NCBI GenBank assembly: GCA_034770075.1
Contig: CM068385.1
Span: 74,454,272-74,518,271 of the forward strand
DNA length: 64,000 nt
Source of the DNA: Aralia elata
Taxonomy: Eukaryota > Streptophyta > Magnoliopsida > Apiales > Araliaceae
Direction: 5' to 3'
Shown here: one piece after another, positions 23,101 through 34,759 of the stretch
How positions within the stretch are numbered: the stretch's first letter is position 1
Layout of the letters: each line of letters begins with the position of its first letter
Program-made: the position numbers and the translations under genes
The notes under the pieces: model-generated
Told to the model about the DNA's origin: nothing
Database searches by the model: none
Seen by the model: the letters and a program-made list of their open reading frames with translations, nothing else

Positions 23101-24306
23101 TAATGTTAATTAGTAACTAAATATAGATGGTGAATTTTACCTGTTGAGTAAAAGGGTATAGTGAGAGGTGCCAATATACAACTGTTAATTGATAAATCGA
23201 CTTTACCCAATGATAGGTCACTCGAGATCAATTAATTAAAGCTAAACTATATCTGTAGCTGAGCAAACAGGCAAGTTCCTAACCCTAAACTTCTTACATT
23301 ATTGCAAGTTCTTCTTTACTCAACTTTTACAAATTTCTAAGCCTTATGCACTATTTTTCATTCGTGCAAAAAGGTATATATATACTGTTGCAAGTTATTC
23401 CTTAAGCTTGACTTTTTATCTCCAAGCATGCCATAAGTGGTCTAATTACTTTCTAAATTATTCCACATCTGTATATTTATTGACATTCGCACTCGTGCAT
23501 TTGAATTTGTACATTTATTTAAGTTCCGAGATTTAGGAACTATTCCTAATTAAGTCTGAACCTTTGTTCGGTCAGACAAAGTATGTGAAAATTATAAAAG
23601 CTATCCGAACCAATCAATGGTGAGGATTCTTAGACTGTATGAACACCCCTTTATTTATAGGGGAGTACCCCACGTACCGTATATAAGGTACAAATAGCAG
23701 AATTAAATGTTATGCATATACATAGGGTACGCGAGACTGATCCCCTCAAGTACGTTATTCTGTAGCCAGTAACCAGAGGGTCAACCAGCTATTGACTCCT
23801 TTGGAAGTTATCGTTCAAAGTCTATTTGACTATCAATTGTTCTAAAAGCAATTATTGCCCTTGCTTCTGATTTTTTTTTCTCTAATGTTGAAATCCCTTT
23901 AATATCCCTTCATCATGATATATCTTTATTGTTGCACTTTAAACTTGCTGGGCAAACTCGTTGCTCATTCTTGCTATATCATGACTTCACTGCAGCTAAA
24001 CCCGAGACGTCAGGGAAGAACAAAGGGAAAGAAAAGATGAAATGATAGACTTCTCGTAGCAGACTTTAGATGCATGTGTTAGTTAATTACTGTTGATGTA
24101 ATTTAAACCCTGATAGCTATTTAGGGTATGGATTGTGCAAATATTTAAGGTTAATCGTATTCTGGGACTAGTAACACCTTGTAATGAACAACGTATGTTT
24201 ATTTATTCCGCATTTTAGATACCATATGTTGTTATAGGTGGATGTTTATGTTGGATCGTGATGACCGGATCCGGGTATTTGGAGACCCGAATTTGGGGGC
24301 GTCACA
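20140..24306 (+). repeat. 3' LTR of Tekay-2, 4167 bp
   Basis: Same ends and length as the 5' LTR, with about 25 scattered differences that include compensating 1-base indels. TATA box at 21076-21081, AT-rich block ~21980-22980 and shared Tekay box at 23941-23995. Confidence 0.95.
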
Positions 24307-24311
24307 GCTTA

Positions 24312-25740
24312 TACCAGAATAAGATTTTTTAAGGAACCTTATAAAGAATATCCTAGAAGAAAAAATAAAATATCTTTTCTAGTAAAGAAAAATAGTAAAG
24401 AATACAGAAAATCTTTAAAATATTCAGCCAAATCTTTTAATACAGACCTTATTAATCTAGAAGAGAAAGAAGCCAGTAATTTTAGTAATCCAGTCTTAAT
24501 ACTACCAGTTTTAGATAATACTCCAGAACTAGATCCACCTTCAAAACCTAATATACTTCAGTCTTAAAATTAGATGTAGTTCTCCAGTACTAAAGCACAG
24601 GTTACTAGATTTTAGAGCATAAACAGATCCTAGTTTTCTTCTAATAAAAATATAGGAATTATCCAGCTAAAGTTCCAGATATAGAAAGATATTAAGCTTA
24701 AACTTTTTCAAAAGTAAAAATTATTAGAAAAGACTTTTTGACTTTTTCCAACTTTATTAAAGTAGCTTTATAAAAGGAATCTTATAAAAGCTAACTTTAT
24801 AAAAGTTATTTTGTCTTTTGTCCAATCTATCTTTAAGATCATGATTTAACAAGTTTACAGAATTTAGAAAACTGTTCATAATATTCTAAGTTAATTTGCA
24901 GATGACAGATTTACCAGGGTTACCGCCGAAAGGAAAAAACCAGTCTGTACAAAGCCAGAATTTTTACAGCTTTGCATCATCAGCACAAGCATCATCATCA
25001 GTAAGAAGCCAGAATGTTAATAACAGCTTTGCATTGCATGCATCAGTTGCATCCCAACATAATAAAAATGGTTACGAAACCCTTAGGTTTGGTAATCAAA
25101 CATTATTTTCTTATCCAACGAATTTATCTTTTACTTTTAAGCCATTAAACCATATTAGTCTCAATAAAGAACAGAAATGCATTGTGGATAATCTTTGGAT
25201 TTCCCACGACAAAGACTAGAAGCATTTTCTTGCATCTTTAAATGCATTAACAGAATTTTTTCAGGATAAAAGTTTTAAATTTTATGTAATCACCATCGGT
25301 CATAAATGTGGCATCTTTCATTCTTGGACTGATGTCATTGAACAGACAAAGAATTTCAACCAGCCTATATATAAAGGATTCACTGATCTTTCCCTTGCTC
25401 ATTCCTTTGCTAGACAGATCATTGGAGATACTTATTGTGTTAGTCCTTCTCTTTTCCATTATTCGGAGCCAACTTTAGATTTCTCAATTGCCAGAAACAT
25501 ATCTCTTTATTAGCCTATTTTTTGCACTCATTGTGAAAGCATGAATACAAATTTCAAACGTTTAAACTAGAACTGTGAAAGATTGATGAATGAGAAACAA
25601 CAGCTTATAATTAAAAATTCAGAATTACAAAAACAGGTTTCTTTCCTTTCAGCAGAATTAGCTAAATGTAGCAAAACTCCATACAGATGACTTTAGCATC
25701 TTCCTCTCTGAAGAGCACAGAGGTTATCATAGAAGTCCAA
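24312..25740 (+). other. Endogenous caulimovirid, component 1, second piece
   Basis: Viral sequence resumes after the GCTTA duplication and runs to the Athila-1 insertion at 25741. Bases 24312-24570 have open coding character without a recognisable domain, ending in a TAA near 24565. Bases 24570-24895 hold no clear ORF. The viroplasmin-like ORF follows. Confidence 0.75.
24902..25740 (+). pseudogene. Viroplasmin / transactivator-like ORF (caulimovirid), broken
   Basis: The frame begins at ATG 24902 and is open to a TAG at 25217. The same frame continues past it to further stops at 25511 and beyond. Residues encoded at about 25277-25400 (FYVITIGHKCGIF, then a Trp and a Tyr-Lys-Gly-Phe segment) fit the caulimovirus viroplasmin fold, the N-terminal domain shared with eukaryotic RNase H1. 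In caulimoviruses the TAV protein forms inclusion bodies and allows reinitiation on polycistronic RNA. Downstream is a coiled-coil-like region. Athila-1 cuts the gene at 25740 and more of it lies at 37325. Assignment is by motif pattern only. Confidence 0.65.
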
Positions 25741-25935
25741 TGATGAGTAGATTTTATACCTACGAATCAGATGCCAATGAATGCGAATTATTATTTATTT
25801 CCATGGTATATAGTTACTTTTCATGTATTTTTATGTGTTTTTATAGGTTGCGCGTGTTGGGATTGAGTTTGGCGAGAATTGGTGGGATTGCGGTATTGTA
25901 GTTGCTGAGTTGCTGATATTGCAGAGTAGCAGGGC

Positions 25936-26064
25936 AGCGCAGCCGCGCCCAAAATGAGCTAGGGTGCAGCGCGACCGCGCCTGACTTCAGTATTAGAAAA
26001 AAACATTGCTGCCAGAGTAGCGCGGCCGCGCGCTTTTCAAGCTTAATCCAGGCGCGGCCGCGCC
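25936..26064 (+). repeat. GC-rich palindrome array, 4 copies (Athila-1 5' LTR)
   Basis: Four 14-bp copies of the AGCGCGGCCGCGCC type start at 25936, 25968, about 26019 and about 26051: 32, 51 and 32 bp apart. Two copies carry one A-for-G change. The array ends about 100 bp before the TATA box. Confidence 0.9.
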
Positions 26065-26165
26065 GGTTCGAGTGAGGGAAAATTTGACTTTTCAGATGTT
26101 TTAATTGGTTTTGATTTGAACTTGGATTTGAAACTTTGTAATTAATTAGGGGTTTTATCAGATAC

Positions 26166-26174
26166 TATAAATAG
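26166..26174 (+). promoter_or_regulatory. TATA box, Athila-1 5' LTR
   Basis: TATAAATAG; the copy in the 3' LTR is at about 36358. It lies about 100 bp downstream of the palindrome array. Confidence 0.7.
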
Positions 26175-27144
26175 GTGTTTTCTAGTTGGTAATTGGGAGA
26201 TCTAATATTAGAAAACCCTAGTTTTGAGCAATTTGAGAAGACTTGAAGCAAGTTGATAGCAAGGAGAAAGCAAGGAAGATCAGGACAGAGATTGAAGGAT
26301 TGCTTTCAGTGTTTCTTCTCTTTTCTTTCTACTCTAAACTTTTGATGTTATTAAACTTGTGGATGATGAATTCTAGTTTAGTTATGAACTAAATTTCTTT
26401 TAAGGCTATAATGGATCTTAATGCGTAGTCTTGAATAGCATGCTTCGTTGAATATTATGATGAGTTATTTTTGGATTGTCTGTTATGGTTTGTGCTGAAT
26501 TGCTTAATTATCTGGCCAGTAATTACTAGGATATTCTATATGAACTTGAAAGATGAAGTATAGAATTAGACCTGACCATAATAGCATGTGATTGTGTCTT
26601 TTGCTATCGATGGAATTCATAATTTGTGTTTAGGATAGAAATATACCTATTCACCGCATGTAATCAAATTAGGGAACCTGGACTTTAAATCCTTTTGAAT
26701 TGTAATTCACATAGAAATATAGTGAATTAGTTATCTAGGGTGATTAACTTGAGTCTATCAATTGTGGATTTGAGTTGAGTTATTTATGAAACATTGAGAG
26801 ATGGTTATAAATAGTGATGAGTTCCTGGTTAACAATCCAAAACAACTAGCATAATTCGAAGGGAAGTGTGTTGAGCAAGATAAAGCATTAAGTGAAGTTA
26901 TAGTCTTAAGTCTTTAAAAATCTGTTTTCAAACTAGTGGTAGTAATTTAATTTAGAATTAATTAGTTAAACTCAAAACTTTCGAAATCAATTATTTGCTT
27001 ACTAAAATTGTTTTAATTTAAATTTGAAATTGTCATTATAGAATCAATTCTTCTTTGTGGGACGATACTCTACTTTCACTTTATTACTTGTGGACTGCGT
27101 ATACTTGCGTATTTTGCTAGTATAGATTTAGGCAAACAAGTTTT

Positions 27145-27162
27145 TGGCGCCGTTGCCGGGGA
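27145..27162 (+). other. Primer-binding site, tRNA-Asp type (Athila-1)
   Basis: TGGCGCCGTTGCCGGGGA, six bases after the 5' LTR, is complementary to the 3' end of plant tRNA-Asp(GTC). Confidence 0.95.
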
Positions 27163-27262
27163 ACAATTGTGTCTATAATTTCAAGTTTTAAATTTAATTA
27201 ATTCAGTTTTAGTTAACATTGTTTTTCTTGTTACTTCCTGTTTCAGGTGATCTCGGTTGTTT

Positions 27263-30200
27263 ATGTAAACACGATCAAAGCAGCCGGAACTTGTGCAGAG
27301 TGAGGACGATCTTGAAAATAAGTTATGTAAGTTAAGAAAGTTTTGCCGTGAGACAATCGAGAAAGAGGCAATGGCTAACGAAGAACAAAAATCTTTGAGG
27401 GACTATGCTATGCCTAAGATAGACGAGATCAAATCAAGCATCACGAGACCAGTTATCACTGCTACTTCCTTTAAGATCAAGCCAGGGACAATTCATATGC
27501 TTCAGAATGCGGTGCAGTTTGGGAGATTAGCCAATGACGATCCTAATGAACACTTGGTTAGCTTTCTAGAGATTTGTGATACCTTCAAATATCCCAATGT
27601 AACTGATGATGCGGTGAGACTACGTTTGTTTCCGTTTACACTCAGGGATAAAGTAAAGAGTTGGTTGCACTCGCTTCCACCGCGGTCCATCACAACTTGG
27701 GATGACTTGGCGCAGAATTTCCTAGCAAAATTCTTTTCGCCGGCTAAGTCTGCTAAGCTGAGAAATGAGATTTCTACCTTTGAGCAAAGTCATGGAGAGT
27801 CACTGTACGAGGCTTGGGAAAGGTTCAAGGAGTTATTGAGAAGATGTCCACATCATGGGCTACCCAAGTGGCTGCAAGTCCAGACATTCTACAATGGGCT
27901 GAATAGTAACACTCGAACAAACATTGATGCCGCTGCAGGGGGAGCACTTATGGACAAAAATTTTGATGAAGCTTTCACCTTGTTGGAGACTATGGCTGCG
28001 AACAACTATCAATGGCCGACTTCCAGAATGAATCCACAGAAGGTAGCTGGAGTTTTGGAAGTAGATGCGGTCACTGCATTAACAGCTCAGATGGCGGCCA
28101 TGTCTAAGAAAATTGAAGCTTTGGCGGAGTCGAAGGTCCAGCAAGCAGCTTATGTGTGTGAGCTATGTGCAGGTGCACATCCGACGGAATATTGTGCTAT
28201 TAATCCGGAATCTGTACAGTACTTGGGGAGTTACAACCGACAGAAACAACCATACCAGAATGCATATAATCCGGGGTGGAAGAATCATCCGGGTTTCTCA
28301 TGGAGCAATAACACTCAAGTTCAAAATCCCGCTCCAAGATCACAGAATCCCCCGGGTTTTCAGAACCAAGCTCCACAACATGCAGAAAGAAAACCCAATT
28401 TAGAAGAGTCGTTGGCAAGATTTATCACAGCATCAGAGAAAAGAATGAATGATCATGACAAGCTGTTAAATTAGGTAGATTTGAATGTGAAGAGCCAGGC
28501 AGTTTCAATTAGGAATTTGGAAAATCAGCTGGGACAGTTAGCTCAAGTCTTGAACAATCGACCGCAAGGAGTACTTCCAAGTGATACAGAAGTCAACCCC
28601 AAAAGAGATGGTAAGGAACAATGTCAAGCTGTAACACTTCGAAGTGGGAAGCAACTCCAGCAGAGCAGTGCGGTCGCGCCTGAAATACAAAGGGAGGCAG
28701 CGCGCCCGTCCCCAGTCCCAGCTCCTGCAGAGAACTTGGTAGAAAAAGACAAGGAAACGGAGAATGAGGAGAAAGACAAGGAGCATAAAAAGCAAGCTGA
28801 AGTATACCCTTATGTTCCATATCCTCAGAGATTTCACAAGCAGAAAATAGACAAACAATTCTCCAGATTCCTTGAAGTCTTTAAAAAGCTGCAAATCAAC
28901 ATACCGTTTGCCGAGGCTTTAGAGCAGATGCCGAGCTACGCCAAGTTCATGAAAGGAATTTTGTCAAGGAAGAAAAAGCTGGAGGATTATGAAACAGTAG
29001 CATTGACTGAAGAGTGTAGTGCTATATTACAGAAGAAGTTGCCACCAAAGTTGAAGGATCCGGGTAGTTTCACTATCCCTTGCACCATTGGCAGCTTATC
29101 AATCAACAGATGTTTGTGTGATTTGGGTGCGAGCATCAACCTTATGCCGTTATCAATATATGTCCAGCTGGGTCTACCTGCACCGAAACCGACCAACATC
29201 TCTCTTCAGCTTGCTGACAGGTCGGTTACATACCCTAGAGGTATTGTGGAAGACATCTTGGTAAAAGTGGATAAATTCATATTCTCAGCTGATTTCATCA
29301 TTCTGGACTATGAGGAGGACAAAGACATTCCTATTATATTGGGGAGACCTTTCTTGGCAACTGGACGAACACTTATAGATGTACAAAAAGGAGAATTGAC
29401 TATGAGGGTGCAAAACCAAGAAGTGACATTTAATGTGTTCAAAGCCATGAAATTTCCTACGGATGAGGAAGAGTGTCTCCGGTTAGATGTGGTGGAAAAA
29501 GTGATGGATGACGAGTTTTTGAGGAAATTGACTGAGGATCCGTTGGAATCTGACTTATTAGGGGAGGCTGACATGGATAACCCTGAGATGATGGAGTTTC
29601 TTCAAATTTTAGATACAGTGCCGAGAGTACACAAATTTCAGATTCCCTATGAACCTTTGGAACTTACTAACAAATCCTTAGAGCGCTTGAAGCCTTCTCT
29701 TGAATTACCTCCTACTCTTGAACTTAAACCTTTACCGAGCCATCTGAGGTATGCTTATTTGGGTGAATCATCTACTTTGCCTATTATTATTGCATCTGTA
29801 CTTAACGAATTGCAGGAAAGTAAGTTGATTCGAGTTCTCCGGGAATACAAATCAGCCATTGGTTGGACCATCGCAGACATAAAAGGAATTAGCCCATCAT
29901 TCTGTATGCACAAGATCCTTTTGGAAGACGATGCCAAACCAACGATAGAGCAACAAAGGAGGCTGAACCCGATCATGAAAGAGGTGGTGAAAAAGGAAAT
30001 TTTGAAGTGTCTTGATGCAGGTATCATTTATCCCATCTTCGATAGCAGTTGGGTGAGTCCAGTCCAGTACGTGCCTAAAAAGGGTGGTATGACGGTTGTA
30101 GAAAACGAGAATAATGAATTGATACCGACAAGGACAGTGACCGGATAGAGAGTTTGTATGGACTACAGGAAATTAAACAAGGCAACCCGCAAGGATCACT

Positions 30201-32614
30201 TTCCTCTACCCTTCATTGATCAGATGTTAGATAGACTGGCTGGGCACGAGTACTATTGCTTGTTGGATGGCTACTCAGGTTATAATCAGATAGTGATTAC
30301 CCCTGAAGATTAGGAAAAGACTATCTTCACGTGTCCCTATGGTACTTTTGCTTTTAGAATGATGTCTTTTGGCTTATGTAATGCACCTGCGATGTTCCAA
30401 AGATGCATGATGGCTATTTTCTCAGATATGGTTGAACGCAACATGGAGGTATTCATGGACGATTTTTCAGTGTTTGGTGACACATTTGATAGTTGCTTGG
30501 AAAATCTGGTCCTGGTTTTGAAAAGATGCGTGGAGACCAATTTAGTGCTCAACTGGGAAAAATGCCACTTTATGGTGCAAGAGGGGATAATTCTTGGGCA
30601 CAAGGTGTCGTCAAACGGGTTAGAGGTAGATCAAGCCAAGCTGGAGACAATAGAAAATCTACCTCTACCAACCACAGTCAAGGGAATACGAAGTTTCTTA
30701 GGACACGCCGGATTTTATAGGAGATTCATAAAGGACTTTTCTAAAATCTCTAAGCCTTTATGTAGCCTATTGGAGAAAGATGTTCCCTTTAAGTTTGATG
30801 ATGAGTGTCTTGCGGCTTTTGACTTATTGAAAAGGAAATTGACCACAGCGCCAGTAATTGTAGCACCGGATTGGTCAAGGCCGTTTGAGTTGATGTGTGA
30901 TGCTAGTGACTATGCTATTGGGGCTGTTTTGGGCCAACGAAAGGAAAAGATTTTTCACGCCATTTATTATGCTAGCAAAACACTGTCTGATACCCAACTC
31001 AACTACACAACTACCGAGAAGGAGTTGCTAGCAGTCGTGTATGCATTTGACAAATTCTGATCGTACTTAATTGGAACTAAAGTGGTGGTGTTCACTGACC
31101 ATTCTGCCATAAGATATCTGATTTCGAAGAAGGATGCCAAGCCAAGGCTGATTCGATGGATACTTCTACTCCAGGAATTCGACTTGGAAATCCAGGATAG
31201 GAAGGGGACGAAAAATCAAGTGGTAGATCATCTCTCGAGATTAGAAAACAATGACCACGTTAAGGGAGACAAAACGGTGATCAATGAGTTCTTTCCGAAT
31301 GAGCAGTTGTTTGTGATCCATTCAGAAGTCCCATGCTATGCCGATTTTGTCAATTATTTGGTTAGCAACGTACTTCCTCCTGATTTGACCAGCCAACAAA
31401 AGAAAAAGTTTCTGCATGATGTAAAAAGGTACATGTGGGATGAGCCATTCCTGTTCAAATATTGTGCCGATCAGATGATTAGACAGTGTGTGCCACAAAG
31501 TGAAATAGAGAGTATTTTACATCATTTCCATGATTCGCTATATGGAGGTCATTATGGAGGCGAAAAGACAGCGACCAAGGTGTTACATGCAGGATTTTTC
31601 TTGCCAACGTTGTTTAAGGACGCCCACCACTTTGTGCAAAGATGTGACAGATGTCAAAGGGTGGGAAATATTTCCAAGCGTCATGAGATGCCTTTGAATG
31701 CCATTTTAGAAGTTGAAGTCTTCGACGTTTGGAGAATAGATTTTATGGGACCATTCCCATCGTCCTTTAACAACCTCTACATCCTTTTGGCGGTCGATTA
31801 TGTCTCTAAATGGGTGGAAGCAAGTGCGTTGCTGACTAATGATGCCAAGTTGGTTCTTAAATTTCTGCAGAAAAACATCTTCACACGTTTCGGCACCCCA
31901 AGAGCAATTATCAGCGATGAAGGGAGCCATTTTTGCAATAGGTATTTCACGGCTCTTTTAGCTAAGTATGGGGTAAACCACCTAATTGCTACAGCTTACC
32001 ATCCCCAAACCAGTGGTCAAGCCGAAGTTTCAAATAGAGAAGTGAAGAGAATTCTGGAGAAAATCGTCAATTCGAGTAGAAAAGATTGGTTAGCAAAATT
32101 GGATGATGCACTTTGGGCTTATCGGACAGCTTATAAGACGCCCATTGGCATGTCACCGTACCAATTAGTCTATAGAAAGGCGTGTCACCTACCGGTTGAG
32201 CTTGAGCACAAAGCATACTGGGTCATCAGAAAGTTAAACTTTGACCTCGCGGCTGCTGGGGAAAAGAGGCTACTTCAGCTTAACAAACTCGATGAATTTC
32301 GGTTACAAGCATATGAGAATTCAAAGCTTTACAAGGAAAAAGTTAAGAAGTGGCATGATCGGAAAATCATCGACAAGACGTTTGAGCCGGGACAAGCAGT
32401 GCTTCTATTCAATTCTAGACTGAAGTTATTTCCAGGGAAGCTCAAGTCTCGGCGGTCGGGTCCTTTCATCATCAAACAAGCATTCCCTCATGGCGCCGTT
32501 GAAGTTTCTGCAAACAATCCGGAAGAGTCGTTTAAAGTCAATGGTCAAAGATTAAAGAATTATTGGGGTGGTGGTGTTGATCGCCAGAAAACCTCAATCA
32601 CTCTTGCTGATTGA
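27263..32614 (+). pseudogene. gag-pol: gag-pol polyprotein (Athila-1), five stops, no frameshift
   Basis: One frame of 1,784 codons, interrupted only by stops at 27266, 28472, 30146, 30311 and 31058. The first is codon 2 (ATG TAA where sister elements have ATG CAA). Domains: gag to ~28640 with a zinc-knuckle-like CELCAGAHPTEYC (~28155); protease with DLGA at ~29120; reverse transcriptase 29850-30860 with VCMDYRKLN and catalytic FMDD (~30450); RNase H from ~30887 (LMCDASDYAIGAVLG); integrase from ~31500 with His pair, CDRCQR, first Asp (WRIDFMGPFP), second Asp (IISDEGSHF) and Glu (GQAEVSNREV). The pol region before RT carries a 150-residue linker rich in Glu and Lys. All five stops are one C-to-T or G-to-A step from Gln, Arg or Trp. 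Confidence 0.93.
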
Positions 32615-33589
32615 AATTGAAACAGGGAGTAGTCAGGCTGAAAGACTTTAAATCAAGCGCTAGTTGGGAGGCAACCCAATTTTTAATTGCTTTTTGGTTA
32701 AAATTTTGTGATTTTTAGGACTCATTATTAGACTTAGTTTTGTTTTTATTTTGTAGTAATTAGATGCTTTGTTTCTTGGTTTTTATTGCTTACAGGTCAT
32801 ACATAAAGGTTTGCACATGAAGAAATCATCAAGAAAGGCTTAACAGTGCAATTCCAGATTTTTAGGCCAGCGCGGCCGCGCCCAAATTGTGAAGGAAAGT
32901 AGCGCGGCCGCGCCGCATCTCAGAGTTGGGAAAAAAAATTTTCTGGTACACCAGCGCGGCCGCGCCCAACTCAAGCCAAATTCCAGCGCGGCCGCGCCTC
33001 GATCGGATCCCAGGTTTCAAAACCCAGATTAAACCCGACCCATATCCGCCTTATTAATTCCTTCTCCCACTTGGACTCTTATTCTTCATAATCTCTCCTT
33101 TTTAAAACCGATTCCTCCCCTTTCTTCTCTTCCAAATCCGATTCAAAACTAAATCCAAATCATTACAAAATCATTCTCCAAATCAAATACTACACATTAC
33201 AAACCCTAATTCTATTTCTCTTCATCTCCATTCTTTCTCTATACCAAAACCACACACAACCTATTCCTTCATACAAACCCCAAAACCCAACTCCTTCATT
33301 GTTCTCAGTGTTCTTCAAGGAGATTTTCAGTGCATCAAATTGGGAAAACAAGGAAGTGCAAGTGGTTTTACCGCAGTAAGTGCATTGTGGCTTAGGGTTT
33401 GACATCGTATCAAGGTATTCGTTCTTCTTGTCAGATTTTAAACTTGTATTGCCTTGTATTGGGACCGTTGGTTGTGCTTATACTGTGCATGCAAGTATAT
33501 TGGATTGGTATTGCTTGAGTAAATCCTAGTGTAGTAGCTATCAAGTTTGGGGGAGATTTTTCATTACTTTGTATTGGGACTGATTTGCT
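32615..33589 (+). other. Spacer between pol and ORF3 (Athila-1) with palindrome array
   Basis: No ORF. It contains the palindrome array 32869-32998, a TTTAAAA stretch at 33101-33107, C/T-rich sequence to ~33330 and a purine-tract-like AAGTTTGGGGGAGA at 33543. A GTAAG-like site at 33375 and T-rich stretches could be splice signals. It may act as an internal promoter or leader for ORF3. Confidence 0.5.
32869..32998 (+). repeat. GC-rich palindrome array, 4 perfect copies (Athila-1 internal)
   Basis: Four identical AGCGCGGCCGCGCC copies start at 32869, 32901, 32953 and 32985: 32, 52 and 32 bp apart. The spacing is that of the LTR array, while the spacers are mostly different in sequence. Confidence 0.92.
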
Positions 33590-34759
33590 ATGGCTACTAA
33601 GAGACCACGAGGGGAATCTTCTAGTTCTCACGCACAGGCTGAGTCGGTGGACTTTGACAGGAGTCGGTTTGTATCTGCTGAGGCTGAGGATTTTTATCAC
33701 AGGGTTTTGTTGGGAAAGACTTTTGTGTTGGAACGTGGGCTACAGCCTGATCTAGATTTAGATGGTCAGATGATGCGCATAATCCGAGCAAAGGGGTGGT
33801 TGTTGTTTGTGGAACCACCATTGACAGCCCCGATTTCTGTTGTTCAAGAGTTTTATGCTAACGCGAAGATTACCAAGGACGAAACTGCTTTTGTGCGGGG
33901 TTGTCAGGTGCCATATGATAGCGAGAGTATCAACGCCATCTATCACTTGCCTTCTGTTCATCACTCTGATCCTGAAAGTTTTCACTCTACAAAATGGGAC
34001 ACTAAATTGGAGCGAATCAAGAATATTTTGTGCAAGCCTGGTACCGCATGGACAACAAAGCAAGGGACGGATCAGAAGCTTTACTTCCTTCACACTGCCT
34101 TAAGTCGTTATGGCAAGGCTTGGTACAGCTTTATTTGTGCCAATCTCATGCCAACCAGGCACCGAAACAACGTGTCTAAGGATCGGGCGATTTTGCTATA
34201 TGGTATTATGCAAAGGAAATCAATTAATGTGGGGTATGTTATCCATCAGTCTATTCGTCGATACCTTCAGGGTGGTACTTCCGGTGGTATCCTTCATGCG
34301 TCAGTAATTACACGTCTATGCTCGGCTGCGGGGGTGGAGTGGGCTGATAGTGAGCCTGTGCAACTACCGATGAACACGATTAACCATGCGACGATTTCTA
34401 AGTATAAGGTATGGGAAGGAGCTCCTTCTCATGCCCGTGGAGCAGGATTTTAATTGGGAGACTACAGTGAGAGTGAGGAGGCCGCTGATCAGCCGGTGCC
34501 CGAACCTGAACAACCAGCTTATATATCCCAGGCTCGTTTGGATCGCATGGAGAGGCGTATGACTCGGAGGATGGATGTTATACACTCGAGTATGACCGAG
34601 CTTCATTTTTTCTCCACTCAGCTTTCAGATAGTTTCTCACAGGCCTTTTCTCAATTGGGCGTTCAAGTTCAATTCCCGACGTTTGGTGCAGCCTCAACTT
34701 ATCCGCCTCCGGACACACCTTCAGATAGGGAGGATGCAGATGCTGCTACTTCGGATTAG
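33590..34759 (+). pseudogene. ORF3, Athila-type 3' ORF protein, one stop
   Basis: ATG 33590 opens a frame of 390 codons with a single TAA at 34451-34453, then remains open to TAG at 34757. The N-terminal part (residues ~10-250) resembles the plant 'putative transposon protein' / Athila ORF family, with FYANAKITKDETAFVRG and a Trp-rich middle. The C-terminal ~100 residues are acidic, then Arg/Met-rich, then Pro/Asp-rich. Third ORFs of Athila elements are sometimes called env-like, but I see no signal peptide or transmembrane segment, so an envelope role is not supported. Its job is unknown. It lies after a palindrome array and may have its own transcript. Confidence 0.75.

Larger units (their letters stand above)
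9920..24306 (+). mobile_element. Tekay-2: complete Ty3 chromovirus with 4.2-kb LTRs
   Basis: The 14,387-bp element runs 5' LTR 9920-14086, primer site 14090-14102, coiled-coil ORF 14304-15149, gag-pol 15543-20092, polypurine tract 20126-20139 and 3' LTR 20140-24306. It is flanked by the duplication GCTTA. Both LTRs are 4,167 bp and differ by roughly 25 changes by hand count (about 0.6%), so the insertion is recent. Gag-pol is nevertheless broken by three stops and one frameshift. Lineage is set by the tRNA-Met primer site, three zinc knuckles and C-terminal chromodomain. LTRs this long and an ORF ahead of gag are unusual. Confidence 0.96.
25741..27138 (+). repeat. 5' LTR of Athila-1, 1398 bp
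   Basis: Starts TGATGAGTAG and ends GGCAAACA. It contains a four-copy GC-palindrome array (25936-26064) and a TATA box (26166-26174). No ORF of note. Confidence 0.93.

Noticed and set aside
26200..27130. Possible host gene in the ~900 bp before the Athila-1 primer site
   Set aside because: The whole stretch recurs at 36390-37319, so it is LTR.
33590..34759. ORF3 of Athila-1 as a retroviral-type envelope gene
   Set aside because: No signal peptide, no transmembrane helix and no furin-like site visible; the resemblance is to plant transposon-associated proteins.
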